Source: Pseudomonas putida
Lineage (GTDB): Bacteria > Pseudomonadota > Gammaproteobacteria > Pseudomonadales > Pseudomonadaceae
Assembly (NCBI GenBank): GCA_041879295.1
Contig: CP047152.1
Location: 2,051,501 to 2,115,500, forward strand
Reading direction: 5' to 3'
DNA: 64,000 bases
Shown here: positions 45,362-54,729 of the stretch, piece by piece
Numbering within the stretch: position 1 is the stretch's first letter
Layout of the letters: every line of letters begins with the position of its first letter
Program-made: the position numbers and the translations under genes
Notes under the pieces: model-generated
What the model was told of the DNA's origin: nothing
Database searches by the model: none
What the model saw: the letters and a program-made list of their open reading frames with translations, nothing else

Positions 45362-46123
45362 ATGATGGATATTGCTGTGCTTTCTGTGTTCGCCTTCGCC
45401 GCTGGGTTGATCGACGCCGCGGTGGGTGGCGGCGGGCTGATCCAGATCCCGGCCTTGTTCAACGTGTTGCCCACCGCGCAACCGGCGGCATTGCTCGGCA
45501 GCAACAAGCTGGCGTCCGTGTTCGGCACGGCTTTCGCGGCCCGCTCGTTTATCCGTAAAGTGACGCTGGATTGGGGGTTGATCGTGCCGGCGGCACTCAG
45601 TGCCTTTGTCATGTCGTTCGCCGGGGCCGCAACGGTGTCGCTGGTACCGCCCAGCGTGATGCGCCCGGCAGTGCTGGTGCTGATCGTGCTGATGGCTATC
45701 TACACCTTCTGCAAGAAGGACTTCGGCACCTTGCACAAACCTGCGCAGATCGGCCGCAAGGAGCAATGCCTGGCAGTGCTGATCGGCGGCGCTATCGGCT
45801 TCTACGATGGCCTGTTCGGCCCCGGCACCGGTAGCTTTCTGATCTTCCTGTTCATCCGCTTCTTTGCCCTGGACTTCCTGCACGCGTCGGCTTCGGCCAA
45901 GGTGGTGAACATTGCCACCAACCTGGCGGCGCTGGTGTTCTTCGTGCCGACCGGCAACGTGCTGTACGCCATCGCCTTGCCCATGGCGGTGTGTAACATT
46001 CTTGGCGCGCTGACCGGTACCTGGCTGGCGGTACGCAAGGGGGCCGGTTTTGTCCGCGGGCTGTTCCTGGTGCTGTTGTGTGTGCTGATCGCCAAGCTGT
46101 CGTGGGACTTGCTGGCTGGCTAG
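45362..46123 (+). CDS. TSUP family (TauE/SafE) membrane transporter
   Basis: A 253-aa protein with about eight helices, of the sulfite/organosulfonate exporter family (AGLIDAAVGGGGLIQIPALF, GFYDGLFGPGTGSFLIFLF). Start at ATG 45362 or the next codon; the frame from 45257 enters the lysR promoter. Probably under control of the divergent LysR protein. Substrate unknown. Confidence 0.88.
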   Translation: MMDIAVLSVFAFAAGLIDAAVGGGGLIQIPALFNVLPTAQPAALLGSNKLASVFGTAFAARSFIRKVTLDWGLIVPAALSAFVMSFAGAATVSLVPPSVMRPAVLVLIVLMAIYTFCKKDFGTLHKPAQIGRKEQCLAVLIGGAIGFYDGLFGPGTGSFLIFLFIRFFALDFLHASASAKVVNIATNLAALVFFVPTGNVLYAIALPMAVCNILGALTGTWLAVRKGAGFVRGLFLVLLCVLIAKLSWDLLAG

Positions 46124-46124
46124 T

Positions 46125-47534
46125 TCAAATCACCAGGCGTTGTGCTTCGGCCTGTTCGACGCGGTTGCGGCCATGGGCCTTTGCCCGGTACAGAGCCTGG
46201 TCGGCACTCGCCAGCAGTTCCTCCAGGCCGGGGGCCGGCATGTTCGCGTTGCAGCCTGCCACACCGATACTCACGGTAATCTGCAGGCGCTGGTCGGCCT
46301 GCACCACGTGCAGGTCCTGTATGGCGCGGCGCAGGCGCTCGGCGGTGAATGCGGCCCGCTCTGGCGCAAGTCCCGGCAGCATGACAACGAATTCTTCGCC
46401 ACCCAGGCGTGCTAACAGCTCGTCGTTGTGCAGCTGGTCCTGCAGGGTGCTGGCGAATTGGCGCAGCACCTGGTCACCGACTGCATGTCCGTGGGCATCG
46501 TTGATCGACTTGAAGTGGTCGATGTCCAGCATCATCAGGGTCAGAGGCAGCGCCTGGGCGTGCTGTTGACGGCTCTCCAGCAGCGCATTGGCGCGCTGCG
46601 TGAAGGCGCTGCGGGTGAGCGCACCGGTGAGGTGATCGACGGTGGCCTGGTGCGCCAGACGGGCCATGAGGCTACGGTTGGCCTGGCTGACGCAAGCCAC
46701 CACCAGCGGCCCGAGCACCAGCATGGCGATGCCCAGGCGCGCCGACATCAGCGTGGTAACCCCTGGCTCGCTCTGCGGCACGCTGAAGTGCATGAGGTTT
46801 TGCGCCACGGCCACGATCAGCGTGCTGCCGGCCGTGAGCGTCAGCAATGAAACCAGGAACGGTGAGTAGGTCCAGGCACACCACAGCAACGCGGCAATCG
46901 GGAAGGCAATGGCCCCAGGGCCACCAAATGCGATGCTGAATGCCAGCGAGGCCAGCAGCACCAGCAACGGCGCCAGGCGGATGGGCTGCGCGCCGCCGCG
47001 CATCAAGGCCCGCACCGAGGGCGCTGTAAGCAGCACCGGCAGCACCAGCACGCCGGTCGAGAACTGTTCGCTGAACCAGGCTAGCCAGGTGGCGCGCAAC
47101 GACTGTTGGAACCACGGTGCGGCCATTGCCGCTGCCATGCTGGCCGCTACCGCGGCAGCGGCGGCGCAGGCGGCGAACACGCGGAGTACGCCATATGGGC
47201 TGCGCATGCGCCGGTGCATGCGTGGCAAGCGCGACAGCAGCTGCCAGAGGGTGACCACCACGGCAAGATTGCACAGGTTGAGCCACAGCGCCGGCACCCA
47301 AGCGCTGCCGCACAGCAGGTCGGCCCCAACCATGGCCAGCCACACCAGGCTGAAGCCCGTAAACGTGGCTTGACGGGGGTAGCGCAGCAGTACGCCGGCC
47401 AGTACCGCATTGACTGGCCAGAACAGCGACAGCGATTCGATCGGGCGTGCCAAAATACCGCCCAGGGTAAGGGCGAAGGTCACGCCAAGTACAACGACAT
47501 AAGGCAACACGCGCGATTGGGCTGGAAAAACCAT
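46125..47534 (-). CDS. Membrane-bound diguanylate cyclase (MASE1-like sensor plus GGDEF)
   Basis: A 469-aa protein: about eight N-terminal helices resembling a MASE1 sensor (residues 10-300), then a GGDEF domain making cyclic di-GMP. The catalytic loop is ARLGGEEFVVMLPG, and MLDIDHFKSINDAHGHAVGD holds the metal and substrate residues. The product-inhibition I-site RxxD, expected five residues before GGEEF, is replaced (LHND), so feedback inhibition is probably absent. ATG 47534 is chosen; a TTG 15 bases earlier is possible. Confidence 0.87.
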   Translation of the reverse strand: MVFPAQSRVLPYVVVLGVTFALTLGGILARPIESLSLFWPVNAVLAGVLLRYPRQATFTGFSLVWLAMVGADLLCGSAWVPALWLNLCNLAVVVTLWQLLSRLPRMHRRMRSPYGVLRVFAACAAAAAVAASMAAAMAAPWFQQSLRATWLAWFSEQFSTGVLVLPVLLTAPSVRALMRGGAQPIRLAPLLVLLASLAFSIAFGGPGAIAFPIAALLWCAWTYSPFLVSLLTLTAGSTLIVAVAQNLMHFSVPQSEPGVTTLMSARLGIAMLVLGPLVVACVSQANRSLMARLAHQATVDHLTGALTRSAFTQRANALLESRQQHAQALPLTLMMLDIDHFKSINDAHGHAVGDQVLRQFASTLQDQLHNDELLARLGGEEFVVMLPGLAPERAAFTAERLRRAIQDLHVVQADQRLQITVSIGVAGCNANMPAPGLEELLASADQALYRAKAHGRNRVEQAEAQRLVI

Positions 47535-47686
47535 GAACTCGACCGGCAAGCGGAAACGAAATCCAGGACAACGCGATACAGCACCTGGGGCAATTACCCG
47601 CAGTGTGTTGGGTCAGGGTGGTTGATGTCAATCTGCCGCGATTGGTTGCGATAATGTCAAATTGCCTCTATTTCTGGTTACTTTCA

Positions 47687-49516
47687 TCACAGTCCAAAGA
47701 ACCACGGCACCATCACGACGGTAACCAGCATCACCAGGACGGTGAACGGTACGCCAACCTTGACGAAGTCAGCGAAGCGGTATTGCCCCGGCCCAAGCAC
47801 CAGCGTGTTGACCGGTGATGACACCGGCGTCATGAACGCCGCCGACGCGGCCAGCGCTACGGTCATGGCGAACGGGTAGGGCGACATGCCCAGCTGCGCC
47901 GCAGTGCTGACAGCCACCGGAGCCATCAATACTGCGGTGGCGGTGTTGGAAATGAACAGCCCGATCACTGCAGTGACGGCGAACAGGCAGGCAAGAATGG
48001 CGCTGGGGCCGGCACCACCCAGCACGTTTACCAGCGCACCTACCGCCAGGTCGATGCCGCCGGTTTTCTGCAGCGCCTGGGCGAAGGGCAGCATGCCGAC
48101 GATCAGCACCAGGCTTTGCCAGTGGATGGCGCGGTAGGCACTGTTCATGTCGATGCAGCGGCCTGCGCCCATCAGCAGGCAGCCGATCAGCGCAGCAATG
48201 ACATTGGGTACGGCGCCGCTAACCATTAGCCCGACCATCACTGCCAGGCTGAGTACTGCTTGCGGCGCGCGGGTGCGGGCTGGTGCGACCAGGTCGATCT
48301 CGGCGGGCAGGCTCAATACCAGGAAGTCTTTGGGCTTGCTTTGCAACTGGCGTACCGCCTTCCACGGGCCGACTACCAGCAGGGTGTCGCCCAGGCGCAG
48401 CTTTTCTTCCAGCAGTTGCTCTTCGATAGCGGCCTGATCGCGGCGCAGGCCGACCACGTTGAGGCCATAGCGGGTGCGAAACGCCAGCTCAAGGATGCTC
48501 TTGCCGATCAACTGTGAGCCGGGCGGCAGCGAGACCTCAGCCATTCCCAAATCCTGGGACTGGTCGATGAAGTAGGCGGCCTTGAAGTGCAACGGCTCCA
48601 GTTGCATGGTTTGGCACAGGCTGCGCAGGTCGTCATGCTTGGCGAACAGGTCGAGCAGCAGCACGTCGCCCTGATGCAACACGGTGCCCGAGTCGGCAGC
48701 GATCACGCGCGTGGTGAACTTGTGCTGGCGCTCGATGCCGATCACGTTGGCGCCGTGTCTGGTGCGCAGTTCCAGTTCGCCGAGGTTGTGGCCGATCAGC
48801 GGCGAGTGAGGGCGGATGCGCAGGCGCCGTTCACGGCCATTGAGCTTGTAGTCCAGTACCAGGTCCAGCAAGGTGCGGCGGCTTTCCACCCGGCCATCCT
48901 TGCGCACTTCACCGTTGAGCCAGTGCCGGGTCAGCAGCATGTAGCCAATGCCCAGCACCAGCACCACCAGGCCGAACGGGGTAAAGCTGAAGAAGCTGAA
49001 CCCCGCTTCGCCATGGCGGACCAGCTCGCTGTGCACCACCACGTTGGGCGGTGTGGCGACCAGGCTGAGCATGCCACTGATGAGGCCGGCAAAAGCCAGT
49101 GGCATCATCAGGCGGCTGGGTGAAAGCTGCAGGCGTGCAGCGATGCTCAGTACCACCGGGATAAAAATGGCCACCACACCGGTGGAGCTCATGATCGATC
49201 CCAGCCCGGCCACCGCCACCATCAGCAGTACCAGCAGGCGTGCCTCGCTATTGCCGGCCCGCTCGCTCATCCATTCGCCGATGCGATAGGCAATGCCGGT
49301 GCGCACCAAGCCTTCGCCAATCACGAACAGGGCGGCGATCAGCACCACGTTGGGGTCGCTGAACCCGGCCAGGGCCTGTTCCACGGTAAGGATGCCGAGT
49401 AGTGGCAGGGCGAGAATCACCAGCAGCGCGACCACGTCCATGCGTGGGCGGTTGATGACGAACAGGGTAATCACGATGGCCAGCAGGCCGAGGACCCAGA
49501 GCAACTCATGGTTCAT
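47687..49516 (-). CDS. SLC13-type (DASS) transporter with two central TrkA-C domains
   Basis: A 609-aa inner-membrane protein: N-terminal helices 1-190, two RCK_C/TrkA_C domains (about 210-380; [20 protein letters not shown] and [20 protein letters not shown], quoted in part), then further helices ending in [20 protein letters not shown]. Members import sulfate, phosphate or dicarboxylates. ATG 49516 with a GGGAGGGG-like upstream sequence is preferred over the frame to 49609. Confidence 0.9.
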   Translation of the reverse strand: MNHELLWVLGLLAIVITLFVINRPRMDVVALLVILALPLLGILTVEQALAGFSDPNVVLIAALFVIGEGLVRTGIAYRIGEWMSERAGNSEARLLVLLMVAVAGLGSIMSSTGVVAIFIPVVLSIAARLQLSPSRLMMPLAFAGLISGMLSLVATPPNVVVHSELVRHGEAGFSFFSFTPFGLVVLVLGIGYMLLTRHWLNGEVRKDGRVESRRTLLDLVLDYKLNGRERRLRIRPHSPLIGHNLGELELRTRHGANVIGIERQHKFTTRVIAADSGTVLHQGDVLLLDLFAKHDDLRSLCQTMQLEPLHFKAAYFIDQSQDLGMAEVSLPPGSQLIGKSILELAFRTRYGLNVVGLRRDQAAIEEQLLEEKLRLGDTLLVVGPWKAVRQLQSKPKDFLVLSLPAEIDLVAPARTRAPQAVLSLAVMVGLMVSGAVPNVIAALIGCLLMGAGRCIDMNSAYRAIHWQSLVLIVGMLPFAQALQKTGGIDLAVGALVNVLGGAGPSAILACLFAVTAVIGLFISNTATAVLMAPVAVSTAAQLGMSPYPFAMTVALAASAAFMTPVSSPVNTLVLGPGQYRFADFVKVGVPFTVLVMLVTVVMVPWFFGL

Positions 49517-49608
49517 GGGGAGGGGGTGTTCCTTCACACGGGGACACGATAGACAGTAGCAGTCAGTGTGCCTGCTTGTAGTGAAGGGGGTGTTGATGTG
49601 CTGCAACA

Positions 49609-49632
49609 AAAAGGGCCGCTATGCGGCCCTCT
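49609..49632 (-). terminator. Terminator of the glycine-zipper gene
   Basis: Arms AGGGCCGC (49612-49619) and GCGGCCCT (49623-49630), with TTTTTGTT on the minus strand. Confidence 0.85.
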
Positions 49633-49642
49633 GGTCACGGGG

Positions 49643-50035
49643 TCAGTGACGGTGGCGGCGGTGCTTCTTGCTGCCGCGGTTGTCGTCGCCCAGATGGTTG
49701 CCGAGGGCACCACCGGCTGCGCCGCCCAGGCCGGCACCCACGGTCGAACCGGTCCTGCCGCCTACTGCGCCGCCCAGCAGCGAGCCGCCGGCCGAGCCCA
49801 GGCCACCGCCGATGGCGGCTTCGGTGCGGTTGCCCTTGCGCGCACCGACAGCGCTACCGGCTGCGCCGCCAACGCCGGCACCGATGGCCGCGCCGGTCTT
49901 GCCGCCGAGCTGTTGACCAACAACGTTGCCCAGGACACCCCCCAGGCCGCCGCCAATGGCGGCAGTACCGTCACCGGCGAAAGCGCCCTGGCACAGCAGC
50001 AGGCCGAGGGCAAGGGAAGGCAGAGTCAGACGCAT
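49643..50035 (-). CDS. Glycine-zipper envelope protein
   Basis: A 130-aa protein with signal peptide MRLTLPSLALGLLLCQGAFA, then five or more GxxxG-type repeats (AAIGGGLGGVLGN, AAIGAGVGGAAGS) and a basic C-terminal tail KKHRRHRH. Glycine-zipper proteins insert into or associate with the outer membrane. Function unknown. Confidence 0.8.
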   Translation of the reverse strand: MRLTLPSLALGLLLCQGAFAGDGTAAIGGGLGGVLGNVVGQQLGGKTGAAIGAGVGGAAGSAVGARKGNRTEAAIGGGLGSAGGSLLGGAVGGRTGSTVGAGLGGAAGGALGNHLGDDNRGSKKHRRHRH

Positions 50036-50108
50036 GATACGAACCTCAAAGGAATCATCAGGATAAGTCGCCGCGCAACGGGCGGCAGGTCAGGGCTGAA
50101 AGGACGCT

Positions 50109-50294
50109 TCAGCGGTAGTAGCGGTCACCGCGGTATTGCCGATCGTCATCGTCGTCGCGGTCATGGCGATGGTGGTGGCGATGGTCACGGTCGCGGTCAC
50201 GCCAGCCGTCGTCATCATGGTAGCGATGGCTATGGCAACCTGCGGTCAGCAGGACAACAGCAACCAGAGAAAGGCTTGCAAGACGCGTGAGCAC
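50109..50294 (-). CDS. Small lipoprotein with His/Asp/Arg-rich tail
   Basis: A 61-aa protein from GTG 50294 (AAGGA upstream): lipoprotein signal LTRLASLSLVAVVLLTAGC with lipobox LTAGC, then HSHRYHDDDGWRDRDRDHRH and a similar run. The tail could bind metal ions or simply be disordered. The longer frame to 50375 is unlikely because it breaks the signal peptide. Confidence 0.65.
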   Translation of the reverse strand: MLTRLASLSLVAVVLLTAGCHSHRYHDDDGWRDRDRDHRHHHRHDRDDDDDRQYRGDRYYR

Positions 50295-50537
50295 GATATA
50301 GGTCCTTGATCCGCATAGGTTTACGGGGCACCTTTTAAGACTGGGACCGATCGATTTGGTTTCCCGGGCGGGCAAAAAAATTGTGCTTCAAGTGATCAGC
50401 GCCAAGGCGTCCGCCTGAAAGAACGGGCTGTGGCGCTGACCGGCATTGATCGTTCCAAGCGTATCAATACGTTCTGGCCATGCTTGGCCGGCGGCGAGGT
50501 GCTCTGCAATGGGTCGCCTTGGCCAGGGCGTGTTGAA

Positions 50538-50828
50538 TCAGGATGCCGGTTGAATCGCCAGCACCACGCCATTGGTGATCTGCACCAGCACATAATGCTT
50601 ACCCATGCGCACCCAGTGGCTTTCCTTTTCCGGTTCTGGCAGGCCTTTGGCTTTCCAATCCTGGATGGCCTGGTCATCGCGTTTGTACTGGTCCGGGGCC
50701 TTGTCGCCGACGCTTAGTTCACGGTTGTGGGTTTCGGGGGCGGTGATGCTTTCTTCGCTCGAGGGGGCGGCGCTGACGCTCAGGGGCAGGCAAGGCAGGG
50801 CGGCGAGTAGCAGATAGTGCAGTTTCAT
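50538..50828 (-). CDS. RcnB-family periplasmic protein
   Basis: A 96-aa protein: signal peptide MKLHYLLLAALPCLPLSVSA, then the RcnB-type ending HWVRMGKHYVLVQITNGVVL. E. coli RcnB affects Ni/Co homeostasis, but most family members have no known role. ATG 50828 is preceded by CGAGGAA. Confidence 0.78.
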   Translation of the reverse strand: MKLHYLLLAALPCLPLSVSAAPSSEESITAPETHNRELSVGDKAPDQYKRDDQAIQDWKAKGLPEPEKESHWVRMGKHYVLVQITNGVVLAIQPAS

Positions 50829-50945
50829 GATGCGTTCCTCGTGATGGCATGTTTTATCTGCGACAGCGGCAAGTGCGCGGCAATTCACTCGGAATGCCTG
50901 CCAGTGCTAGAGTCGCCTTCTTTTTTGCGACTCCGAGGATGAAAC

Positions 50946-51296
50946 ATGCGTGCGATTCTGCCGTTGGCTGCGGTGCTGATGCTGGCCGGTTGTGCTTCTG
51001 CGACCATGGAAACCGCGCGTGGCGGCAAGCCGACTGCGCAGCTCGACTCGCACAAGGCACCAGCGCTGGTTGCCCAGTGCATCCAGTTCAGTTGGCAGGA
51101 AGAGAAGGTGTTCGGTGATGACGCCAGCGGCTACCTGGAACAGCGCAAGCAGGGCGGGTTCACCGTGTATACCCGTGAGGCCGAAGCGTTCGTGGACGTT
51201 TACCCGCAGTCGGGCGGAACGCGTGTGGATTACTACGCGAAGCAGAACGACGGCGTGGCCCTGCAACGCCGGGCTGCTGCTGCAACCTGCCTGTAA
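50946..51296 (+). CDS. Putative lipoprotein of unknown function
   Basis: A 116-aa protein with lipobox LMLAGC (MRAILPLAAVLMLAGCASAT). The mature part has QCIQFSWQEEKVFGDDASGY and ends in a cysteine (AAATCL). No domain name is certain. GAGGATGA precedes the ATG. Single gene. Confidence 0.75.
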   Translation: MRAILPLAAVLMLAGCASATMETARGGKPTAQLDSHKAPALVAQCIQFSWQEEKVFGDDASGYLEQRKQGGFTVYTREAEAFVDVYPQSGGTRVDYYAKQNDGVALQRRAAAATCL

Positions 51297-51478
51297 CGGC
51301 TGGCGCCTGTGCTGGCTTTATCACCACTCCTGCAAGGGCCCGCCTATTCAGGGTAATGAGCAAGGCAGTTGTTGCCACAGCAGAGGGCGCGCAGGCTTTA
51401 CACTTTTTATCAAGACAGCTGTGTTGCAGGGTGTGCGGTGACAGCTAGCATAAGGCGCTTCCACACAAGGACGATTCC

Positions 51479-52300
51479 ATGGACCGCTCACTGCAACTCA
51501 ACCGCATCAGCTGGGATGAGCGTGCCCCGTTGCACGCCGCTTCGAAGGACTATGAAGTCGAACGCCTGGTCCAGCAACACGGGCACTTGTCCGAAACCGT
51601 ACGCTTCGACCTGCCACTGCTCGGCGACATCGACGGGCTTGAGACGGTCCATTTGCAGTGCCACATCGGCACCGACACCCTCTCGCTGGCGCGCCTTGGC
51701 GCCAAGGTTTGCGGCCTGGATTATTCCAAGGCTTCGCTGGCCGAGGCACGGGCTTTGGCCGAGCGTTGCGCGCTGCCCATCCAGTATGTCGAGTCTGACG
51801 TCTATGCCGCCGACAAGGTGCTGCCGGCGGGTAATTTCGACCTGGTCTACACCGGTATTGGCGCGCTCTGCTGGCTGCCTCGCATCGAGCCGTGGGCGCG
51901 CACCGTCGCGGCACTGCTGAAACCAGGCGGGCGCCTGTTCCTTCGCGACGGGCACCCGATGCTGATGGCCGTCAACGAAGATCATCAGGACCGCCTGCAG
52001 CTCGAATATCCGTACTTTGAGCACGAATCGCCAACGGTGTGGCACACCGACCAGACCTACGTCGAAACCGATCAACGCCTGGCCCACACCGAAACCCACG
52101 AATGGAACCACGGCCTGGGTGAAGTGATCACCGCCTTGCTGGCCCACGGCCTGCAACTGACAGCGCTGGTCGAGCACCAGAGCATCCCTTGGGAGGCGCT
52201 GCCGGGGCAGATGGTCAGGGGCGAAGACGGTGAATATCGCCTGCGCGAGCAGCCTGCACGCCTGCCCCTGAGCTACACCTTGGTCGCCGTCAAAGCCTGA
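51479..52300 (+). CDS. Class I SAM-dependent methyltransferase
   Basis: A 273-aa methyltransferase. Motif I is VHLQCHIGTDTLSLARLGA, motif II GLDYSKASLAEARA, and FDLVYTGIGALCWLP contains motif IV. Substrate unknown; small-molecule methylation is most likely. It converges on the SDR gene, ending at the base before it. Confidence 0.85.
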   Translation: MDRSLQLNRISWDERAPLHAASKDYEVERLVQQHGHLSETVRFDLPLLGDIDGLETVHLQCHIGTDTLSLARLGAKVCGLDYSKASLAEARALAERCALPIQYVESDVYAADKVLPAGNFDLVYTGIGALCWLPRIEPWARTVAALLKPGGRLFLRDGHPMLMAVNEDHQDRLQLEYPYFEHESPTVWHTDQTYVETDQRLAHTETHEWNHGLGEVITALLAHGLQLTALVEHQSIPWEALPGQMVRGEDGEYRLREQPARLPLSYTLVAVKA

Positions 52301-53068
52301 TCAGGACAGGAAGCCACCGTCGACATTGAGCGTGGTGCCGGTGGTGTAACTGGAGGCATCGCTGGCCAGGTACAGCACCGCGCCCGCCATTTCCTTGGGG
52401 TCGGCAACGCGCTTGAGCGGGATCTGCTGCAAGGCGGCGTTGAGGATGGCTTCGTTCTTCACCAGTGCCGAAGCGAACTTGGTGTCGGTCAGCCCCGGCA
52501 GTAGCGCGTTGCAGCGAATACCGAACGGCGCACACTCCTTGGCGAACACCTTGGTCATGTTGATGACTGCCGCCTTGGTCACCGAATAGATGCCTTGGAA
52601 CAGCCCGGGCGAAACACCGTTGATCGACGCCACGTTGATGATGCTACCGCCGCCGTTCTCACGCATCAGCTTGCCAGCCTCCACCGACATGAAGAAGTAG
52701 CCACGGATGTTCACGTCCACGGTCTTCTGGAACGCCCCTGGGTCAGTGTCCAGCACATTACAGAATTGCGGGTTGGTGGCAGCGTTGTTGACCAGCACAT
52801 CCAGTCGCCCGAACTGTTCGCGAATGCCAGCGAACACCTGCTGAATCTGTTCCAGCTCACCAATGTGGCAGGCCACAGCCGTAGCCTTGCCGCCGGCCGC
52901 AATGATGGCATCGGCCACCTGCTGGCACCCTTCAAGCTTGCGGCTGGAAACGATCACATGGGCCCCTTGTTGCGCGAGCAAGTGGGCGATGGCCTCGCCG
53001 ATGCCTCGGCTGGCGCCGGAAACAAAGGCAATCTTGCCGTCGAGGTCGAACAGGTGGGTCTTGGACAT
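52301..53068 (-). CDS. Short-chain dehydrogenase/reductase
   Basis: A 255-aa classical SDR: cofactor motif SGASRGIGEA, NNAATN and the catalytic YSVTK, with the serine in INVASINGV. It follows the APH-kinase gene by 36 bp on the same strand. The SDR, kinase, SCP2 and phosphatase genes are often together and appear linked to acyl-CoA or alcohol metabolism. Confidence 0.88.
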   Translation of the reverse strand: MSKTHLFDLDGKIAFVSGASRGIGEAIAHLLAQQGAHVIVSSRKLEGCQQVADAIIAAGGKATAVACHIGELEQIQQVFAGIREQFGRLDVLVNNAATNPQFCNVLDTDPGAFQKTVDVNIRGYFFMSVEAGKLMRENGGGSIINVASINGVSPGLFQGIYSVTKAAVINMTKVFAKECAPFGIRCNALLPGLTDTKFASALVKNEAILNAALQQIPLKRVADPKEMAGAVLYLASDASSYTTGTTLNVDGGFLS

Positions 53069-53104
53069 GCTGTTTTCCTTGTTATCCGTCGTCGTGGGCT
53101 GTGC

Positions 53105-54172
53105 TCAGAAGCTGGATTTGGCGATGACCTGCAAGGTCATTTGTTCCAGCAAACGGTTCATGTGAATGAACTGGGCGAAACGCTTGTCCTGAGTCTGGCC
53201 GTGGTAGTAGCGGTAGTAGATTTGCTGAACGATCCCTGCCAGGCGGAACAGGCCATAGCAATAGTAGTAATCGAAGTTGTCCAGACGGATGCCGGCGCGC
53301 TCGGCGTAGTAATCGACGAACTGGCGGCGGCTGAGCATGCCCGGCGCGTTGCTTGGCTGGCGGCGCATCAGTTGCACTGGCGCCGGGTCGCCGGCTTCGA
53401 TCCAGTAGGCCAGGCAGTTGCCCAGGTCCATGAGTGGGTCGCCCAGGGTGGCCATCTCCCAGTCCAGCACACCGATGATGCGCATGGGGTTGTCAGCATC
53501 CAGGATCACGTTGTCGAAACGGTAGTCGTTGTGCACGATGCCTGGGCGCGGGTGGTCGGCGGGCATTTTTTCGTGCAGCCAGGCGGTTACCTTTTCCCAG
53601 CGTGGCGCATCCGGTGTCAGGGCTTTTTCATAACGGCTGACCCAGCCCTCGATCTGGCGCTGCACGTAGCCCTCTGGCTTGCCCAGGTCGGCCAGGCCGC
53701 AGGCGTTGTAGTCCACCTGGTGCAGCTCGACCAGGCGGTCGATGAAGCTTTTGCACAGGGCTTCGGTCCGGCTGGCGTCCAGGTTCAGTTCGGCCGGGAT
53801 GTCCGAGCGCAGGATGATGCCCTTGACCCTTTCCATCACATAGAATTCGCCGCCGATCAGGCGGGTGTCAGTGCAGTGTGCGTAGGCCTTGGGGCAATAG
53901 GGGAAGCCGCTGTTGAGCTGGTTGAGGATGCGGAACTCGCGCCCCATGTCATGGGCCGACTTGGCCTTTTGACCGAAGGGGGGGCGGCGCAGTACGAAGT
54001 CGCGGTCCGGGTAGCTGACCAGATAAGTGAGGTTGGAAGCGCCGCCAGGGAACTGGCTGATGCTCGGCAGGCCGTGCAGGCCGGGGATATTGGCTTTGAA
54101 GTAAGGGTCGATGACGGCCGCGTCGAGTTCTTCGCCGGGGCGTACCTGGGTGGACTGGTCGGTGAGCGTCAT
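53105..54172 (-). CDS. APH-family phosphotransferase (ACAD10/11 N-terminal type)
   Basis: A 355-aa aminoglycoside-phosphotransferase-fold kinase. Catalytic HNDYRFDNVI and metal-binding GVLDWEMATLGDPLMDLG are intact. Proteins of this group phosphorylate hydroxyacyl groups, for instance 4-hydroxy acids, rather than antibiotics. ATG 54172 (MTLTDQSTQVRPGEELD). Confidence 0.88.
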   Translation of the reverse strand: MTLTDQSTQVRPGEELDAAVIDPYFKANIPGLHGLPSISQFPGGASNLTYLVSYPDRDFVLRRPPFGQKAKSAHDMGREFRILNQLNSGFPYCPKAYAHCTDTRLIGGEFYVMERVKGIILRSDIPAELNLDASRTEALCKSFIDRLVELHQVDYNACGLADLGKPEGYVQRQIEGWVSRYEKALTPDAPRWEKVTAWLHEKMPADHPRPGIVHNDYRFDNVILDADNPMRIIGVLDWEMATLGDPLMDLGNCLAYWIEAGDPAPVQLMRRQPSNAPGMLSRRQFVDYYAERAGIRLDNFDYYYCYGLFRLAGIVQQIYYRYYHGQTQDKRFAQFIHMNRLLEQMTLQVIAKSSF

Positions 54173-54302
54173 GCGTCTTCCTTATTCTCGATAGCAAGTA
54201 CTATTGGGTAATCTAATGGTCCGCCAGGGTTGGAACAATCGTCCCATGTGCCAAATAGGTGAGGGTGTTGCTGGTGGATCACTGCACCGAATGCAGGGCA
54301 AA

Positions 54303-54332
54303 AAAAACCGAAGCCGTCAGGCTTCGGTTTTT
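54303..54332. terminator. Terminator between SCP2 and the kinase gene
   Basis: Arms ACCGAAGCC (54307-54315) and GGCTTCGGT (54320-54328), with an A-run before and a T-run after, so usable in both directions. It lies just beyond the SCP2 stop. Confidence 0.88.
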
Positions 54333-54355
54333 CGATCATCCGGTATTCCCAGCCC

Positions 54356-54673
54356 TCAGGACGGGAACAGCTCGCTGAGTTTCATCGACAGCATCATGTC
54401 GCCCTCAACCCGCAGCTTGCCACCCATGAAGGCCTGCATGCCGTCGGTTTCGCCGCTGACGATACCCTTCAGCGTTTCGGCGTCCATCACCAGGGTGCAG
54501 TTGGCATCCGGGTTTTCGCCTTCCTGCAGGTCGCAGGTGCCGTCCTTGACGATCAGCGCGTAGTGCTTGTCTTCGTCGGTGATGTTGAAGCCGAACACCA
54601 GGTCCAGGCCGGCGGCAGCGGATGGGTTGAATTTCTCTTGCATCTTTTTGACGGCATCAGCTACGGAGGTCAT
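54356..54673 (-). CDS. SCP2 sterol-binding domain protein
   Basis: A 105-aa single SCP2-domain protein (VFGFNITDEDKHYALIVKDG, GKLRVEGDMMLSMKLSELF). Binds lipids or acyl-CoA in a hydrophobic pocket. Preceded by AAGGAATG. It lies between the phosphatase and kinase genes, with a terminator after it. Confidence 0.9.
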   Translation of the reverse strand: MTSVADAVKKMQEKFNPSAAAGLDLVFGFNITDEDKHYALIVKDGTCDLQEGENPDANCTLVMDAETLKGIVSGETDGMQAFMGGKLRVEGDMMLSMKLSELFPS

Positions 54674-54729
54674 GGCGCATTCCTTATAGAGTGATTTACA
54701 CGTCCCCGCAGGGACACAACAAGCCGGGC

